DNA of 64,000 nt from JABJGO01 sp963921245 (lineage in GTDB: Bacteria > Pseudomonadota > Alphaproteobacteria > Rhodospirillales > Casp-alpha2): positions 1,426,001 through 1,490,000 of the forward strand of contig CAWUEY030000001.1 of assembly GCA_963921245.4 (NCBI GenBank), read 5' to 3'. The notes below the pieces were generated by a model. It worked only from the letters and a program-made list of their open reading frames with translations, had not been told where the DNA came from and ran no database searches. Of this stretch, positions 1-8,446 are shown one piece after another; position 1 is the first letter of the stretch, and each line of letters opens with the position of its first letter. The translations under genes were made by a program, and so were the position numbers.

Positions 1-658
1 AGTAACTGTACATGGCGGCCCCCATGGGGTCGGCAACGCCAATCGTGATATCCCGGCTCTGTTCCTTCAGAAACAATGAGGTTCCGGCCAGAGTGCCGCC
101 GGTACCAACGGCGCAGATAAATCCGTCAACCCTGCCGTCAGTCTGTTCCCAGATTTCCGGGCCTGTGGTGTTGTAATGCGCCATACGATTGGCTCGATTG
201 TTCCATTGATCAGCAAAAATTACGCCGTGCTTTTCTATTTTCGCAAGACCTTCAGCCATCCGTCTGGCGACGTGTTGATAGTTCCCCGGATCGGAAAACG
301 GTTTGGCCGGGGATTCAATCAGGTCGGCACCATAGAGACGCAAGGTCTCCTTCTTCTCCTGACTTTGCGTATCAGGGATGACGATGCGGGTCCTGAACCC
401 CATCGCATTGGCGACAAGGGCCAGCCCGATGCCGGTATTTCCCGCTGTTGCCTCGACAATCAGGCCGCCGGGTTCAAGATCACCCTTCGCAACGGCGTCC
501 TGTATGATGGACAGCGCCGCCCGATCTTTGACCGAACTTCCGGGGTTCATAAACTCGGCCTTGCCAAGGATTGTACACCCCGTTTCCTCGGAAGCCCGTT
601 TAAGCTTGATGAGCGGCGTGTTACCGATGGTGTCTGTAAAACCGTCGCGTACGTGCAT
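1..658 (-). CDS. cysK: Cysteine synthase A (O-acetylserine sulfhydrylase), 3' part outside the window
   Basis: PLP-dependent enzyme that makes L-cysteine from O-acetylserine and sulfide in the cytoplasm. About 219 N-terminal residues are visible. The start region reads DGFTDTIGNTPLIKLK, followed by the PLP-lysine motif NPGSSVKDRAA and the substrate loop EATAGNTGIG, then the phosphate-binding GTGGTLAG. These motifs in this order are diagnostic for the cysteine synthase/cystathionine beta-synthase fold. The ATG at 658 is the only in-frame start because a TGA lies four codons upstream. The C-terminal third is cut off by the window edge, so a CBS-like or CysM paralogue cannot be fully excluded, though length and motif order favour CysK. 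It is followed upstream by nudF on the same strand across about 80 bp. Confidence 0.88.
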   Translation of the reverse strand, partial: MHVRDGFTDTIGNTPLIKLKRASEETGCTILGKAEFMNPGSSVKDRAALSIIQDAVAKGDLEPGGLIVEATAGNTGIGLALVANAMGFRTRIVIPDTQSQEKKETLRLYGADLIESPAKPFSDPGNYQHVARRMAEGLAKIEKHGVIFADQWNNRANRMAHYNTTGPEIWEQTDGRVDGFICAVGTGGTLAGTSLFLKEQSRDITIGVADPMGAAMYSY

Positions 659-737
659 GAAAATCGTCACTAACCCCAGTGAAAGAATCAACGAGATATA
701 GGCTTTTGCGAACCGTGAAACAAGAAAGGACGGGTCT

Positions 738-1379
738 TTATGACCAGCGTTGACGCAATTCTTCGTGATGGGCGGCAAACCACTGAAGAGCTATAATTGC
801 AATTGCACTGTGCACCTTGCCTTCAGTCAGCAAGTCGGCGGCTTCTTGCGGTGTAGCCGTGAATACACGGATATCTTCACCTTCCTCGTCCAAACCATGT
901 ATTCCGGCAACAGAGCAACTGTCCACGTTTGCACAGAAAAGGGATAATGGTTCGTTTACCGCACCGGCACTGAGATGAAGATCCATTACATGATCAATCT
1001 CCAATGCCGTACAGTTTGCCTCTTCCTGCAGCTCTCGTTTCGCCACCTCTTCGGGCGGTTCACCTTCTTCGATAACCCCGGCAACGATCTCAATCAGCCA
1101 GGGCGTCGAAGACTCTTTGGCGTAAATCACGCCTTTTTCCATGGCGGCCCAGGCGCCGGCGCGAAACTGTTCAATCAGTACCAACCGGTCACGTTTTGCA
1201 TCATAGGGTAAAACCGCCGATACGGCACCTCGTTGAAAAACCTCTCGCGAGATTTCTTCACTCCATCCGCCTGCAAACTTACGGTGTTTAAAATGGTAGC
1301 GGGTCATTTGAAAGTATGCCTGAAAGATGTTTTCCCGATTGGTAACTTCGACGTCTTCAGCCGTTTTCCTAATGCTCAT
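738..1379 (-). CDS. nudF: Nudix hydrolase, ADP-ribose pyrophosphatase type
   Basis: Predicted to hydrolyse ADP-ribose to AMP and ribose 5-phosphate, a housekeeping function that limits free ADP-ribose. The 213-residue length fits NudF. The Nudix box runs from G101 to C123: G101, E107, R115-E116, E119-E120 are all present, giving the Mg-binding REL-x-EE core. The Gly that usually follows the EE-x is Asn122, a variation seen in this subfamily or a mild divergence. An IEIVAG stretch just before the box is typical of ADP-ribose pyrophosphatases. Transcribed toward cysK. A decayed aminotransferase-like 3' end lies immediately upstream on the same strand. Confidence 0.88.
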   Translation of the reverse strand: MSIRKTAEDVEVTNRENIFQAYFQMTRYHFKHRKFAGGWSEEISREVFQRGAVSAVLPYDAKRDRLVLIEQFRAGAWAAMEKGVIYAKESSTPWLIEIVAGVIEEGEPPEEVAKRELQEEANCTALEIDHVMDLHLSAGAVNEPLSLFCANVDSCSVAGIHGLDEEGEDIRVFTATPQEAADLLTEGKVHSAIAIIALQWFAAHHEELRQRWS

Positions 1380-1395
1380 CGATTATTCCCCTGTT

Positions 1396-1530
1396 TCAGT
1401 CAGCCTCCACCAGGCCGCGCAGTGTTCTTTCTAACCTTAACCAGTAACCTTCCAAACCGGGAAGACCAAATCTGAGCCAGTCGTTGTTACCTGAGAATTT
1501 TCGCGGCAAGATGGCAGATACGTTGACGCC
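1396..1530 (-). pseudogene. Remnant of the C-terminus of a threonine-phosphate decarboxylase/CobC-like aminotransferase
   Basis: Reading the minus strand in one frame gives 44 codons ending in TGA at 1398-1396. Within it, ILPRKFSGNNDWLRFGLPG followed by a W-x-R-L-E-R-TLRG tail closely matches the C-terminal end of cobalamin-pathway L-threonine-O-3-phosphate decarboxylases (CobC/CobD), where a WLRFGLPG block is characteristic. Upstream in the same frame there are stop codons (TGA TGA near 1580) and no aminotransferase body, so this is a decayed 3' fragment and not a gene. The assignment rests on recall of the family motif. A random match of this length and order seems unlikely, but a homology search would settle it. 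Confidence 0.5.
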
Positions 1531-1754
1531 ATTTGGCCAACAACAGTGCATTGGGCGGTTTCGGAGCGGTATGTGGCATCATCAAAAAGTTCCGGTTTGC
1601 TCTTGTCTTTTTTCACCCACCCGTCAAGGCCGGGGCTTTTATTTCCGTGACAAACCGGTCGTGATATGGAGTCTTTCAAGGCAAGAAACGGGTAAGGTAA
1701 GAAACGGGACCTCGTGACCAGAATGGCATCCCGGCACAGGAAAGCACTTGGAAC
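1531..1754. other. Intergenic stretch between nudF and the exported protein gene
   Basis: No convincing gene. A minus-strand open frame crosses it (to about 1925) but shows no domain and unlike composition. The sequence holds a short direct repeat of AAGAAACGGG-like words near 1680-1710 and the upstream signals of the gene starting at 1755. It may contain further decayed aminotransferase sequence joined to the remnant at 1396-1530, but I cannot recognise it. Confidence 0.4.
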
Positions 1755-3809
1755 ATGATCTGGCGGCCTTTCAATGCCTACAGGGTTATCGGCTTTGCAG
1801 TTGCAGCCACCGTCAGCATGACCGCGGTTGCCCAGGAAGAGGCATTTACCGTCGCAGGGGCACCAACACCGTTCCATCCGGTCTTTGCGCCAGAGATCGG
1901 TCACAATTCGCCCAATCCCGCACAAATACTGTCTTCAAGCCTGAACCCGGATTACGTAACGGACACCTTGATACGCGAAAAAAAGTATGCGGAACCCATC
2001 GCAGAACCTGTCATCTCGACCATCATCGCAACCGCGCCGGAACCGCAGGTAACGCAAGCCGCGCGGACCGAGGAACCGGTTGTTAGCCTCCCCGAACCCG
2101 AAGTCACGGAACCACGTTCCTTGCCAACGGCAGAGACGGAAGGCTCATCGCTAAAAGCTCCAGAGACTGCACGTTTGCCTCCTATAAATGACGAGGAGCC
2201 GATGCTTGGAAAACCCGAGACGGCAAACGACCACCAGAATAGCACGTCAGAAATACCTGATAACCGCCTGTTTTCCAGTTTTCTGTCACTGTTTTCATTT
2301 TTCAATTTGGGATCGGAGCCCGAAGAAACGACGGTGGCGGCTCCTCTCAAACAACCAAAAACGGGACAAACCAGAGCAGAACCACCCCTGGCCGAAACAA
2401 CAAGGGTAAACCTTTCCGAAATCGAAAAATCACTCACCCGGAACGAGACAAGGAAAACGTTTGAGCCTACCCCAACGGAAAAAAGCGATGAAAAAGCAAT
2501 ATACAAAAAAGAAAGGGGAGAGCCTGACACCCGCACGGACACAAACATGCAATCGATAACAACAGATGGGCGTGCAAATCACCCCGCCGAAGACCTGGCG
2601 GCGCGCGTGACATACGGCCACACGAATGAGGGCGTTTCGATTGCCATACTCGACCTCTACCCAGCGCCCGTTACAGAAAACAAAACGCCCGCGGCAGATA
2701 TCCATGAACAGGAAATAGACCCGGTGACCGAAAACGATCAGGCTGAAACAGATACAGGAAAGCTGAACAACCCTCCCAGTTCATCGGCAACAAACGAAAC
2801 ACCAGCAGAAAAGAACGCCAAACCGAAAGCCACCATCACCCGATGGGTACCCAGAACGGACCCTAACATCGTTGACGTTGTAACAGCGTTTTTCTCAGGT
2901 GCTTCTTCGGAAGGCATTCGCGTTCGCAATAACAAACCGGGTGAGACCGAGCCACGGGAAAGGGAATCTGAACGTATACAGGTGGTTCAGGAAAGCCCGA
3001 GGAATTCCGGCAAGCTTGTGCTGGCTGTACAGAGGTCCGATTCTGAAATCGATTCCAGTTTAGAAAAGGATAGTGAGGAAACGCTCATTGCGCGCATCGA
3101 TACCCGTGGTATTTCTACCCCTCTGGTTGACGAACAACTGACGAGCCAATCACCAACACCGCGGATGGAAGACGCCGGGTTTGTGGTTGATGTACCGGTT
3201 CCTGTGAGCAATGAGACTCGTTTGAAAGAAGAACAGCTTGTTCTAGGAACCGAAGGGTCTCTTGGCAAACCCATACCCTTTGCAGATGACCCTGGCGGTC
3301 ACTGCGTCCGTCGCAAATCAGGAAGGACGTGGATATGTTTGGAGACACTCGGGTGGCCTTCAGTCATCGCGGAAGCGTTTGCAGGAAATGACACCAAAAA
3401 CGGTCGGACACGGGCGATCATTCGATATGATAACGATATCGCAACGCAATACCGCGTTTCTTTCCCCCATCAGAGTTTCGACCGTATCGCCGCTCATTTT
3501 GAATACTTGTTAGGCCCACCTCACGAGCGACCTACAGTCATGGTGCCAATATTCGCAGAACCGAAAAAGGCGAGCAGGGTTATCCGCTGGGTCGCCAGCG
3601 ATACAAACGATGCACCGCAGGCTATTTTGGAGATGCGCGAGATTGACGACGTGCGCTGGTCAGAGTCACCGGATACGGAAAACGGCGTTATTCGCCTGTA
3701 CCGGCGCGGTATGAAACCGGTGTTTTCAATGGTTATGACGGCTGAATTGACATTGATAGATATCCAACACAGCAAAACCGACACACCGGCATTCGTGACA
3801 TCACCATAG
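1755..3809 (+). CDS. Large exported low-complexity protein with a conserved-looking C-terminal domain, function unknown
   Basis: 684 residues. The N-terminus has a basic start, a hydrophobic segment (about residues 11-24) and a TAVAQ-like cleavage region at about 22-27, so export by Sec is likely. Residues about 28-500 are rich in Glu, Pro, Thr, Ser and Asn, with no recognisable fold, and look disordered. From about 510 to 680 the composition changes to a folded domain that starts with a Cys pair (C517 and C528, spaced by VRRKSGRTWI) and contains alternating hydrophobic strands, suggesting a periplasmic beta-rich domain with one disulfide. ATG at 1755 follows an AGGAAAG-like ribosome site. 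It converges on dadA with a 2-bp gap. I do not recognise the family. A structural or envelope role is only inference from export and composition. Confidence 0.7.
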   Translation: MIWRPFNAYRVIGFAVAATVSMTAVAQEEAFTVAGAPTPFHPVFAPEIGHNSPNPAQILSSSLNPDYVTDTLIREKKYAEPIAEPVISTIIATAPEPQVTQAARTEEPVVSLPEPEVTEPRSLPTAETEGSSLKAPETARLPPINDEEPMLGKPETANDHQNSTSEIPDNRLFSSFLSLFSFFNLGSEPEETTVAAPLKQPKTGQTRAEPPLAETTRVNLSEIEKSLTRNETRKTFEPTPTEKSDEKAIYKKERGEPDTRTDTNMQSITTDGRANHPAEDLAARVTYGHTNEGVSIAILDLYPAPVTENKTPAADIHEQEIDPVTENDQAETDTGKLNNPPSSSATNETPAEKNAKPKATITRWVPRTDPNIVDVVTAFFSGASSEGIRVRNNKPGETEPRERESERIQVVQESPRNSGKLVLAVQRSDSEIDSSLEKDSEETLIARIDTRGISTPLVDEQLTSQSPTPRMEDAGFVVDVPVPVSNETRLKEEQLVLGTEGSLGKPIPFADDPGGHCVRRKSGRTWICLETLGWPSVIAEAFAGNDTKNGRTRAIIRYDNDIATQYRVSFPHQSFDRIAAHFEYLLGPPHERPTVMVPIFAEPKKASRVIRWVASDTNDAPQAILEMREIDDVRWSESPDTENGVIRLYRRGMKPVFSMVMTAELTLIDIQHSKTDTPAFVTSP

Positions 3810-3811
3810 AC

Positions 3812-5068
3812 CTATCCGTAAAACCGGCTCAGGGTTAGACCTTCGAGCGGAATTTCTGTCTGCCTTCCAGCTACCAGGTCAGCAATAACCCGTGCACTTC
3901 CGGCCGCCATCGTCCATCCAAGCGTGCCGTGCCCCGTATTCAATAGCAGCCCTTCAATACCACAGTTACCGATCACCGGCACACTATCGGGTGTTTGCGG
4001 TCGTAAACCGGACCAAAACCGAGGGCTCTCACGCCAATTCAGCGCGGGAAAGAAAGATGCCGCCTCAGTCAACAAAACCTCCTGTCGATTTGCAGGGATA
4101 GATTTGTCGAACCCGGAAAACTCTGCCATACCAGCAGCCCGCAAACGCGGCCCTAAACGGCTATAGACCAGCTTCTTTTCATCATCGATGAGACTTATGC
4201 TTGGCGCATCGACTGAGTTTCCAACATTTATTGTAGCCGAATAACCTTTGGCCGGATAAACGGGTAAATGAAGGTTTACGCCAGCAAGAAAAGCGGGGGA
4301 CCAGGCTCCTGCCGCCAAAACCACGGCATCTGCATGAAAGCAGTCATCGCAAGTCGCAACACCTAACGCCTTGCCATTGCGAACAATGATACCTGTCGCC
4401 GTTTCGCCATAGCGAAACTGTGTACCGTTTTCTCGCGCAATCCGCGCCAACGCATTGCCAAATTGATAGGCGTCTCCACTTTCATCCTCCGAACAAAACA
4501 TCGCCCCGACAAGCTGCTTCTCAACTGCAGCCAACGCAGGTTCCAAGGACATACAATCATCAACCGAAATCTCCCGACGTTCGCACCCCAGGCTCGAAAC
4601 TACTTCAGCCTGATACCGCGCAGTATCAAACGCACGAGCGTCTCGAAAAATGTGTAAAATTCCCCTCTGCAGCAAACTGTATTGCGGGTTTTCCCGCGCC
4701 CGAATACGAGCATAGCACTGGCGACTGTAGAGCGCGAGTCTCAGCATTCTTTCGGTGTTGCGTTTTGCTCTTAAAGTCGTGCAATTCTGAAGAAAATGCC
4801 AACACCATCGCCAGGCTGCCGGATCCCAACCGGGGTTCAGATGAACCGGACTTTCACGCCGAAAAAGCCAACGAAACAGGCGCATAACATTCGACGGTGA
4901 CGCCCAGGGGTCAGGGTGGCTCGCAGAGATCTGGCCGCCGTTTGCGTAACTGGTTTCCAGGCAGGGGGCTGCACGCTGGTCAATGACAGTAACCTCATGA
5001 CCATCTCCAACAAGTTCATATGCGGTGGTAATGCCGATTATCCCGGCACCAACAATGATAATCTTCAT
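3812..5068 (-). CDS. dadA: D-amino-acid dehydrogenase (FAD oxidoreductase, DadA type)
   Basis: 418 residues from the chosen start. It oxidatively deaminates D-amino acids to 2-oxo acids, passing electrons to the respiratory chain at the inner membrane. An N-terminal Rossmann FAD motif G7-A-G9-I-I-G12 begins directly at the ATG at 5068; the longer open frame (to 5110) adds 14 unconserved residues. DAO-fold features follow: ETSYANGGQIS (the conserved substrate/FAD loop), AAGAWSP, and a C-terminal GLRPQTPD..PVIG plus NTGHGTLGWT, which is characteristic of DadA. Divergent from nnr across about 100 bp. Family members with glycine or hydroxyproline specificity have similar motifs, so the exact substrate is inferred. 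Confidence 0.88.
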   Translation of the reverse strand: MKIIIVGAGIIGITTAYELVGDGHEVTVIDQRAAPCLETSYANGGQISASHPDPWASPSNVMRLFRWLFRRESPVHLNPGWDPAAWRWCWHFLQNCTTLRAKRNTERMLRLALYSRQCYARIRARENPQYSLLQRGILHIFRDARAFDTARYQAEVVSSLGCERREISVDDCMSLEPALAAVEKQLVGAMFCSEDESGDAYQFGNALARIARENGTQFRYGETATGIIVRNGKALGVATCDDCFHADAVVLAAGAWSPAFLAGVNLHLPVYPAKGYSATINVGNSVDAPSISLIDDEKKLVYSRLGPRLRAAGMAEFSGFDKSIPANRQEVLLTEAASFFPALNWRESPRFWSGLRPQTPDSVPVIGNCGIEGLLLNTGHGTLGWTMAAGSARVIADLVAGRQTEIPLEGLTLSRFYG

Positions 5069-5171
5069 GTCTTCGATCAGAAACCGTTGTGCGCGGATAG
5101 TAGGGGTCAAATACCGGGATTAAAACCGTATAAACGTGCCAAGACCCCAGATTTCATGCAAACTCAATAAA

Positions 5172-6677
5172 ATGACTGTCCTGGAAAACACCCTGGAAAT
5201 CCTGAGCGTGCCGCAAATGTACGATGCGGAACGGTTCGCGATGGAAGCCGGTATCTGCGGCATAGAGTTAATGGATGCCGCCGGGAAAAGAATTGCGGAG
5301 GTTGTTAAACATAAATGGCCACGATTTCCCATATCTGTTCTGTGCGGACCGGGTAATAATGGTGGTGACGGATTTGTGGCGGCGCGATACCTCCAAACGG
5401 CGGGATACACCGTCCGCGTCTATTCATTGGCCCCGGTCAAAGACTTAAGGGGCGATGCACGTCATCACGCCCATCTTTGGCAAACTCTCCATGGCGGCAA
5501 AACCTCTTCCATTGATTCCTATCAACCGCGCGAAAATGAATTGATCGTTGATGCTATTTTCGGTGCCGGCCTAACCCGGCCCATTTCTAAATCTCTGGCA
5601 TCGGTTTTTAAGGTGATCGAGAAAACCAAGGCAGCCGTCCTTGCCGTTGACCTGCCGAGCGGTGTCAATGGGGACAGCGGCACAATTTTGGGTCATACTT
5701 TAGCTGCTGATACAACTGTCACCTTCTTTCGCCGGAAACCAGGGCATGTCCTCTACCCGGGAGCAGAGAACTGCGGCGATGTTATCGTCACCGACATCGG
5801 GATTCCCGAGCAAGCCCTCGGGTGTATTGATCAACAGATACTATTGAACGATCTCGTTTTGTGGCGGGATAAAGTGCCGGTCCCTCGCCACGATGGTCAT
5901 AAATATCATCGCGGACACGCCGTTATCCTGGGCGGCGAAAGCATGACCGGCGCAGCACGGCTCGCGGCACGTGCCGCAAGGCGTAGCGGGGCTGGGCTCT
6001 CATCAATCGTGACAACCAGCCGTGCACATTCCATCTATGCGACAGGTGATCCGGGCACCATGGTGGATATCTATGAAACGCGACAGGATCTGGAGTCTTG
6101 TTTTTCCGCTGAAAAGCGACATGCAATTCTTATTGGACCTGGATGCGGGTTAAACGACAACACCCGTGATGCCGTATTCTCCGCATTGGCCACAGAGAAA
6201 CCTGTCGTCCTTGATGCCGATGCCATCAGTATTTTTCAAGCCACGCCACACTCATTGTTTAGCGCTATCGAGAATGCCGGGGGCTGCGTTTTGACCCCAC
6301 ACGCCGGGGAATTTCGACGATTGTTTGGGACTTCACATCCGTCCGATAAAGTCTCATCGGCGCGAGAGGCCGCCAAACGAAGCAGGGCTATCGTTCTTTA
6401 CAAAGGGCCGGATACGGTTATTGCGGCACCCGACGGACGATGCGTGATCAACAATAATGCCATTCCAGATTTGGCAACAGCGGGGGCAGGGGATGTTCTT
6501 GCAGGGATTATTGTCGCTTTACTGGCGCAGGGAATGCCTGCTTTCGAAGCGACATGTGCCGGTGCGTGGATGCACGCCGAGTGTTCACGGATTTTGGGAC
6601 CGGGTTTGATTGCAGAGGACCTGTGTGAAATCCTCCCGGAAGTTGTCACTGGTCTGCGGAAAGAAACGGCAACATGA
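5172..6677 (+). CDS. nnr: Bifunctional NAD(P)HX epimerase / ADP-dependent NAD(P)HX dehydratase
   Basis: Repairs hydrated NADH and NADPH. The 501-residue protein has two domains: an N-terminal YjeF_N epimerase (about 1-215) with CGPGNNGGDGF at 58-68, and a C-terminal ribokinase-like dehydratase (about 225-500) with the phosphate-loop GAGD at 438-441. Both domains are full length, as in the E. coli fusion. ATG at 5172 (MTVLENTLEI) is preferred over an in-frame GTG at 5136 because homology begins at the SVPQMYDAE segment soon after. It ends about 70 bp before the tRNA-Leu promoter. Confidence 0.92.
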   Translation: MTVLENTLEILSVPQMYDAERFAMEAGICGIELMDAAGKRIAEVVKHKWPRFPISVLCGPGNNGGDGFVAARYLQTAGYTVRVYSLAPVKDLRGDARHHAHLWQTLHGGKTSSIDSYQPRENELIVDAIFGAGLTRPISKSLASVFKVIEKTKAAVLAVDLPSGVNGDSGTILGHTLAADTTVTFFRRKPGHVLYPGAENCGDVIVTDIGIPEQALGCIDQQILLNDLVLWRDKVPVPRHDGHKYHRGHAVILGGESMTGAARLAARAARRSGAGLSSIVTTSRAHSIYATGDPGTMVDIYETRQDLESCFSAEKRHAILIGPGCGLNDNTRDAVFSALATEKPVVLDADAISIFQATPHSLFSAIENAGGCVLTPHAGEFRRLFGTSHPSDKVSSAREAAKRSRAIVLYKGPDTVIAAPDGRCVINNNAIPDLATAGAGDVLAGIIVALLAQGMPAFEATCAGAWMHAECSRILGPGLIAEDLCEILPEVVTGLRKETAT

Positions 6678-6749
6678 CTTCCCAAAGTGTCAATTCTCTA
6701 CCCGAAACTGTGTGCCGGAAAAACCCACATAACAGGGGGTTTCATTGAA

Positions 6750-6777
6750 TTGACACACCATTCTAAACGTATATTGT
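6750..6777 (+). promoter_or_regulatory. Sigma-70 promoter of tRNA-Leu
   Basis: A perfect -35 TTGACA (6750-6755), a 16-bp spacer and a -10 TATTGT (6772-6777). Transcription would start near 6784, about 20 bp before the mature tRNA. Placement and spacing fit a stable-RNA promoter. Confidence 0.65.
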
Positions 6778-6803
6778 GTCGCCCCCGTAGAGGTGTTTTG
6801 TTA

Positions 6804-6888
6804 GCGGGCGTGGTGAAATTGGTAGACACGCTGGTTTTAGGTACCAGTGGCGCAAGCCGTGGGGGTTCAAGTCCCTCCGCCCGCACCA
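6804..6888 (+). tRNA. tRNA-Leu (anticodon UAG)
   Basis: An 85-nt class II tRNA with CCA encoded. The acceptor GCGGGCG pairs with CGCCCGC. The anticodon stem CTGGT/ACCAG holds loop TTTAGGT with anticodon TAG. A long variable arm (TGGCGCAAGCCGT) and T arm GGGGGTTCAAGTCCCTC complete the leucine-type structure. Confidence 0.97.
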
Positions 6889-6951
6889 CTCAAAGTTGGC
6901 TTGAAACGGATGTCACCTATTCAATTTAAGCGTCAGGATGGTTGAGGAATC

Positions 6952-8406
6952 ATGCAGGTAACAGAGGTTAAATCAGAAGGTTTACATCGTGAGTTCGCGA
7001 TATCGGTGCCGGCTGATGACATTGAGAACACCATGAACGCGCGGCTGAGTGAAGTCGCCAAAACAATTACGATGCCGGGTTTTCGCCCAGGCAAAGTTCC
7101 AGTTTCTCTAATCAAAAAGAGATACGGCGATTCCCTGCGTGGTGAAATCCTTGAGAAGACCGTAAATGAAAGCACAACGACGGCGCTGACAGAGCGTGAA
7201 TTGCGTCCGGCCAGTCAGCCGAAAATCGAAGTTACCTCCTTTGAAGATGGGGGCGATCTGGAATACACCGTCGCGTTCGATATCATTCCTCAAGTAACAC
7301 CCTGTGATTTTTCCAAAATCACACTTGAGAAACTCTCGGTCGAACTGGAAGACAAACAGATTGACGAGGCACTTGAGCACCTCTCCCGAATTCACAAAAC
7401 CTCGGCTCCTATCAAGAGTAAGAGAAAAAGCAAATCCGGTGATGTTGTGCTGATTGATTTCGAGGGCAGGATTGACGGTGAACTGTTCCCTGGTGGTTCC
7501 GCCGAAGATTATGAACTGGAACTGGGGTCCGGCAGTTTTATGCCCGGTTTTGAAGATCAATTGATCGGCCAGAACGCCGGAACCAAACTCAACATTAATG
7601 TCACTTTCCCGGAAGAGTACGGTGCGGAAGACCTTGCCGGTAAAGATGCTGTGTTTGCCGTCAATTTAAAAGAAATCCACGAAACAACGGCCGCCGCGAT
7701 CGACGACGAGCTTGCGAAAAAATTGGGCAAGGAAACGGTGGTCGAGCTGCGCGAAGCCATTGCCGAGGAACGTCAACGCGAATTTGGCGAACTGACGCGG
7801 ACGCGTATGAAAAGAAACCTTCTTGATGAACTTCATGACCGTCATGATTTCGAAATCCCGCAAGGCATGGTTGATGACGAATTCAACGCGATCTGGCAGC
7901 AATTTGAGCAGAGGCGCGATCAGGACCAACTAGACGACGAAGACAAAGAGAAGTCCGATGACGAGCACCGCGCCGATTTTCAGGAAATTGCCAAGCGTCG
8001 TGTAAAACTTGCCCTGCTGCTTTCCGAAGTCGGAAAGTCCAACGAAATTCAGGTTGGGCAGGACGAGATTAACCAACGCCTCTTTCAGGAAGCACAACGC
8101 TATCCAGGACAGGAACAAAAGATTCTGGAATTCTACCGCAGCAATCCTCAAGCCATGGAGTCACTTTCCGCGCCACTTTACGAAGACAAAGTTATCGACT
8201 TCATTCTGGAGCTCGTTAAACAAGAAGCCAAATCTATAACGCTCGAAGAATTGATGAAAGAACCAGAAGAAACCAAGAAACCAGGCAAGAAAAAAGCTCC
8301 TGCAAAGAAGCGGGCAACAAAAAAAACCGCGGATAGCAGTGGTGGGGACAGTAAAGCGACCAAGAAAACTGCGGCACGAAAACACCGGGCAAAGAAAGAT
8401 GATTAA
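6952..8406 (+). CDS. tig: Trigger factor, ribosome-associated chaperone and prolyl isomerase
   Basis: Binds the ribosome exit tunnel and protects nascent chains. The N-terminal ribosome-binding domain (about 1-140) carries the signature GFRPGKVP. A central FKBP-type PPIase domain (about 150-245) has GDVVLIDFEGRIDGE, followed by the helical chaperone C-domain. At 484 residues it is longer than E. coli Tig (432). The extra length is an acidic patch near 325-340 and, more strikingly, a lysine/alanine/threonine-rich tail from about 440 to the end (KKAPAKKRATKK-like) resembling histone-H1 or PHA-granule tails. The first gene of a tig-clpP-clpX-lon block, with a GAGGAA ribosome site. Confidence 0.96.
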   Translation: MQVTEVKSEGLHREFAISVPADDIENTMNARLSEVAKTITMPGFRPGKVPVSLIKKRYGDSLRGEILEKTVNESTTTALTERELRPASQPKIEVTSFEDGGDLEYTVAFDIIPQVTPCDFSKITLEKLSVELEDKQIDEALEHLSRIHKTSAPIKSKRKSKSGDVVLIDFEGRIDGELFPGGSAEDYELELGSGSFMPGFEDQLIGQNAGTKLNINVTFPEEYGAEDLAGKDAVFAVNLKEIHETTAAAIDDELAKKLGKETVVELREAIAEERQREFGELTRTRMKRNLLDELHDRHDFEIPQGMVDDEFNAIWQQFEQRRDQDQLDDEDKEKSDDEHRADFQEIAKRRVKLALLLSEVGKSNEIQVGQDEINQRLFQEAQRYPGQEQKILEFYRSNPQAMESLSAPLYEDKVIDFILELVKQEAKSITLEELMKEPEETKKPGKKKAPAKKRATKKTADSSGGDSKATKKTAARKHRAKKDD

Positions 8407-8446
8407 GCGCAGTCTTTCTTTGAGCACCGGAATTTAAGGAGCCAAA

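Noticed and set aside
1460..1510. CTCAGGTAACAACGAC-like word resembling the end of a glycine riboswitch
   Set aside because: The rest of the aptamer (paired GGAGAG and GCCGAAGG segments) is missing, nudF is not a glycine gene, and the sequence is explained by the CobC-like remnant.
1437..1925. 162-codon minus-strand open frame overlapping the exported-protein gene start
   Set aside because: It has no domain, its composition is odd, and another frame of the same stretch matches the CobC tail better.
6900..6930. CTTGAAA, a perfect sigma-32 -35, upstream of tig
   Set aside because: No CCCCATnT-like -10 occurs at the right spacing.
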